61,048 bases of DNA from an uncultured Lachnospiraceae bacterium. Its GTDB lineage: Bacteria > Bacillota > Clostridia > Lachnospirales > Lachnospiraceae. The stretch lies in NCBI GenBank assembly GCA_947593735.1, contig CANQDT010000013.1, positions 1 to 61,048 of the forward strand. Direction: 5' to 3'. Below are positions 59,016-61,048 of the stretch, piece by piece; position 1 is the stretch's first letter; each line of letters begins with the position of its first letter. Under the pieces are notes generated by a model. That model worked only from the letters and a program-made list of their open reading frames with translations. It was not told where the DNA came from and made no database searches. A program made the position numbers and the translations under genes.

Positions 59016-59222
59016 ATGGCAAGGGAGTTATCGCCTTGGTGCAAGCAGGTAAAAATCCGACTTATTGAACTCAATATGACTACATCTGATCTCGCTAGCA
59101 AGGTCGGTCTAACAAGGATATACACGTCGGCTATCGTGAACGGACGGGTTTATTCTGAACCGGCGATTAAAAAAATAAGCGATGTTCTGAATATTTCGGA
59201 ATCAGCCTGTTCACTAAGTTGA
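59016..59222 (+). CDS. Small XRE-like HTH protein (Cro-like)
   Basis: 68 aa, essentially one helix-turn-helix domain (TTSDLASKVGLTRIYTSAIVNGR). ATG at 59016 follows AAAGGGGG. It is the first gene transcribed rightward from the early promoter and sits opposite the repressor, the position of Cro in temperate phages. It probably competes for the same operators (inference). Confidence 0.78.
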   Translation: MARELSPWCKQVKIRLIELNMTTSDLASKVGLTRIYTSAIVNGRVYSEPAIKKISDVLNISESACSLS

Positions 59223-59254
59223 TTATATTATAGTCGAAAAGGAGGCGTGACATT

Positions 59255-59746
59255 ATGGGATTAGGCGGTACGAAAGGGAATGCAAATGTATACTTTCGTG
59301 CAAGGAAAGAAGCGTCAGAATCTAATGAGAGGCTATCCTCAAGAGAGGGAGCGGCAGAATTGCTCGGAATTTCTTCATCGACCTTGGCGGATTACGAATT
59401 GGGAATAACAAAGTTTGTTCCGGTCGACAAGGTTGTCTTGATGGCAGATTTGTATAATCGCCCAGAATTGAGAACCGGTTATTGCAAATACGAATGTCCC
59501 ATCGGGAAACATATTCCGCTTGCCACATCAGTCAGCGGGATTGAGGGAATAGCATTGAGGCTAATTCGGGAGTTCGATTTGGACAAAATTAGGGATATGC
59601 AAAAAAATCTTGTTGATATTGCTGCTGATGGAGTCATCTCCGACAGCGAGAAACCCACGCTTGAGGAAATCATAGGCAGACTTGACGAACTTACCATTGC
59701 AATCAGCGAGTTGAAATTGGCAGGAGAAAAGGCTTTGAAAGGATAG
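59255..59746 (+). CDS. Phage-type XRE family protein with C-terminal helical extension
   Basis: 163 aa. A helix-turn-helix domain (about 25-75; SREGAAELLGISSSTLADYELG) is followed by YCKYECPIGKHIP, whose two Cys and one His could bind a metal. A helical C-terminal half (about 95-163) ends in a coiled-coil-like segment. This is a common early protein of Clostridia prophages. Its role is not established. ATG at 59255 follows AAGGAGG. Confidence 0.78.
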   Translation: MGLGGTKGNANVYFRARKEASESNERLSSREGAAELLGISSSTLADYELGITKFVPVDKVVLMADLYNRPELRTGYCKYECPIGKHIPLATSVSGIEGIALRLIREFDLDKIRDMQKNLVDIAADGVISDSEKPTLEEIIGRLDELTIAISELKLAGEKALKG

Positions 59747-59755
59747 GTGGTAAAA

Positions 59756-59926
59756 ATGAATGCTGCTGACATGAGAGCTTTCCTCCGTGAAGAATTTGGA
59801 ATTATGAATGATGAGGATTTCGAGATGGCAGTAAACGTATCCACCGGTATCGACCTTGGAATATTTACTCAGCCATTCAAAGGAGGTGTGAATAATGACA
59901 AACTTAAAAAAAGAATCCCTGCGTAA
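59756..59926 (+). CDS. 56-residue hypothetical early protein
   Basis: ATG at 59756 follows AGGTGG. The peptide begins MNAADMRAFLREEFGI, is acidic in the first half and basic at the end (DKLKKRIPA). There is no cysteine or membrane helix. It overlaps the next gene by 32 bases in another frame, which is common in compact phage early regions. No family recognised. Confidence 0.6.
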   Translation: MNAADMRAFLREEFGIMNDEDFEMAVNVSTGIDLGIFTQPFKGGVNNDKLKKRIPA

Positions 59927-60125
59927 AGTAAAAATGATAGTTGTTATAGGAGCGATGCTGTATCTTGCAGAAGGATTAAAAGAGATCGGAAATGATATGG
60001 AGCATAAATCGGAGCCAAGAATTTTTACACAATCTGAATTTAGCATAATGACATCAGAGCCAGAGTATCAATCAATCATTAACAGTTACGATGCAGAAAG
60101 GGATAAATATTATGAAGAAGATTGA
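59895..60125 (+). CDS. Small membrane protein of the early region
   Basis: 76 aa. ATG at 59895 follows AAAGGAGGTG, a strong ribosome site. One predicted membrane helix (about 13-27, MIVVIGAMLYLAEGL) is followed by an acidic, Tyr/Glu-rich tail. It overlaps the next gene by 14 bases. No family recognised. Confidence 0.65.
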   Translation: MTNLKKESLRKVKMIVVIGAMLYLAEGLKEIGNDMEHKSEPRIFTQSEFSIMTSEPEYQSIINSYDAERDKYYEED

Positions 60126-60324
60126 GAATTTTATCATAAGAAAATGGTTTTGGCTATCAATCGGGCTAGTTCTCACGCGATTTGCTGTTGAGAGATGTTA
60201 CGAACAAAGGGGATGGTTCTATATCGGAGGAGAATGGTTCATTATTCCGGCAATCATCTTAGCATCCAATATCGTACCATCAATAGTTTGTCAAATTGTT
60301 AATGTGTTCAGTAAGGAGGTTTGA
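60112..60324 (+). CDS. Small two-helix membrane protein
   Basis: 70 aa. ATG at 60112 (MKKIENFIIRKWFWLSIGL) lies inside the end of the preceding gene. Two hydrophobic segments (about 10-25 and 43-63) flank a short loop with RGWFYIGGEWF. No family recognised; unknown role. Confidence 0.62.
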   Translation: MKKIENFIIRKWFWLSIGLVLTRFAVERCYEQRGWFYIGGEWFIIPAIILASNIVPSIVCQIVNVFSKEV

Positions 60325-60328
60325 GAGA

Positions 60329-60550
60329 ATGTGTTTAGTATGTAGGCGGACCCCGTGTCATCAACAATGCCCTAATTCATCGGAACCTGTACCCGTGAAG
60401 CGATGTGCTGAGTGTGGAGACGGCATATACGCAGGAGATGATTATTACGACATTGGAGACGGGTTGGGTATCTGCAAAGAGTGCATAGATGATAAATCTA
60501 CATCGGAACTCATGGAACTTTTCGGAGAATGTTTCTCCGTAGCATCATAA
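60329..60550 (+). CDS. Small zinc-ribbon-like protein
   Basis: 73 aa. ATG at 60329 follows AAGGAGG. Four Cys pairs are visible: CLVC, CHQQC, CAEC and CKEC. The last two bracket a 25-residue loop (GDGIYAGDDYYDIGDG), which is the pattern of a treble-clef or zinc-ribbon fold. Such proteins are frequent in phage early regions ahead of recombination genes. Exact role unknown. Confidence 0.7.
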   Translation: MCLVCRRTPCHQQCPNSSEPVPVKRCAECGDGIYAGDDYYDIGDGLGICKECIDDKSTSELMELFGECFSVAS

Positions 60551-60566
60551 GAAGGAGGAAATCAGA

Positions 60567-61048
60567 ATGGGAGAAAACACGCAGTTGACTCAGCAGAAGA
60601 AAAAGCCTGTTGGTCCAGTTGCACAGATTAAGATGATGCTGAATGACGAGAATATCAAGCGGCGTTTCCAAGATGTCCTTGGAAAGAAAGCACCTCAGTT
60701 CATGGCATCCATCGTGAATGTAGTATCCGCATCTCCGCAGTTGAAAGCCTGCGATGCGAACAGTGTGATGGCTGCGGCGTTCGTAGCTGCATCGTTCGAT
60801 TTGCCAATCGACAGCAACCTCGGATTCGCCGCACTCGTGCCGTACAAAAAGAGTTTCAAGGACAGCGAGACCGGGCAATGGTACAAGAAAAGCCTCGCTC
60901 AGTTCCAGATGATGTACAAAGGGTTCATACAGTTGGCAATCCGGACAGGCCAGTACGAGAAGATGAACTGCTCCGAGGTCTACGAAGATGAAATCCTGTC
61001 ATACAACCCGATTACGGGCGAGTGCGAGTTCGTTACCGACTTCACTCA
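60567..61048 (+). CDS. recT: RecT family single-strand annealing protein (3' partial)
   Basis: The first 160 residues are present and the gene continues past the window end. ATG at 60567 follows AAGGAGG. RecT features: a basic N-terminus, FMASIVNVVSASPQLKACDA, AAFVAASFDLPIDSNLGFAALVPY and QFQMMYKGFIQLAIRTGQY. It anneals single-stranded DNA in phage recombination, normally with an exonuclease partner (RecE or YqaJ type) encoded close by and probably outside the window. Confidence 0.93.
   Translation, partial: MGENTQLTQQKKKPVGPVAQIKMMLNDENIKRRFQDVLGKKAPQFMASIVNVVSASPQLKACDANSVMAAAFVAASFDLPIDSNLGFAALVPYKKSFKDSETGQWYKKSLAQFQMMYKGFIQLAIRTGQYEKMNCSEVYEDEILSYNPITGECEFVTDFT

Larger units (their letters stand above)
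55897..61048. mobile_element. Left part of an integrated prophage-like element (runs off the window)
   Basis: Downstream of the queA terminator, gene content changes to a large serine recombinase, a lambda-like divergent repressor switch, a run of very short early genes and recT. The right end lies beyond the window. Base composition becomes clearly more AT-rich from about 58.4 kb. The left boundary must lie between 55783 and 56105; no tRNA gene or direct repeat marks it in this window. Confidence 0.85.

Noticed and set aside
1-61048. CRISPR array, rRNA or tRNA genes, insertion sequences
   Set aside because: No regularly spaced short repeats, rRNA signatures, tRNA T-loops or transposase genes were recognised anywhere in the window.

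Overview
The window reads as a chromosomal segment of a spore-forming, Gram-positive gut-type Clostridia, most likely Lachnospiraceae. The evidence is GC-rich Firmicutes coding sequence with AGGAGG ribosome sites, SigA promoters (TTGACA-17-TATAAT type), spoIID and spoIIQ, a T-box leader, a GGGtGRT/Fe-S scaffold pair, Big2/aBig/dockerin surface proteins and a 6S-like RNA. Species cannot be fixed from sequence reading alone.

Layout. 1-7452: the 3' part of a giant secreted heparinase-II/III-type polysaccharide lyase with three tandem CBM-like modules. 7.6-8.9 kb: an S11 D,D-carboxypeptidase. 9.0-13.1 kb: two overlapping GH42 beta-galactosidases. 13.2-22.1 kb: housekeeping and sporulation genes (yicC, gmk, rpoZ, spoIID, spoIIQ, prfC, topB, a left-handed beta-helix protein, a lipoprotein). 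22.4-26.7 kb: the Fe-S scaffold/GGGtGRT pair and a Co/Ni ECF transporter (cbiM-cbiQ-cbiO). 27.0-28.9 kb: a dockerin remnant, then a cassette of a secreted beta-rich protein and a 53-residue peptide. 29.0-31.9 kb (minus): DUF3737, MalY/PatB-type PLP enzyme, AraC regulator. 32.2-37.3 kb: XhlA-like protein, tautomerase, MBL hydrolase, a dockerin-bearing alginate-lyase-family enzyme, solitary trpF. 37.4-45.2 kb: envelope and sugar-nucleotide functions (glycosyltransferase, LCP ligase, manA, galE, amidase) with ilvN and dut. 45.2-48.5 kb (minus): a 6S-like RNA and a secreted DUF4430 (transcobalamin C-terminal-like) protein behind a cobalamin riboswitch. 48.5-52.4 kb: Phe T-box, pheS, pheT. 52.5-54.5 kb: a second copy of the secreted-protein/small-peptide cassette. 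54.7-55.8 kb: queA. From about 55.9 kb to the end: the left part of an integrated prophage-like element.

How the parts work together. The lyases, CBMs, dockerin and beta-galactosidases suggest growth on complex host or plant glycans. Two loci point to cobalt/cobalamin economy: an ECF Co/Ni importer and a riboswitch-controlled surface protein that I infer may capture corrinoids. The element carries a serine recombinase, a PD-(D/E)XK-like protein and a repressor on the minus strand, diverging from early genes ending in recT. Three copies of a TTGGAA-N2-TTCCAA type site (two perfect, one with a single change) lie in and around the switch region.

Most notable points: (1) the cobalamin riboswitch plus DUF4430 surface protein; (2) the duplicated secreted-protein/small-peptide cassette, in which copy 2 has a G9 tract that breaks its signal peptide frame; (3) an interspersed hairpin repeat with a compensatory base change between copies; (4) the three-operator prophage switch.
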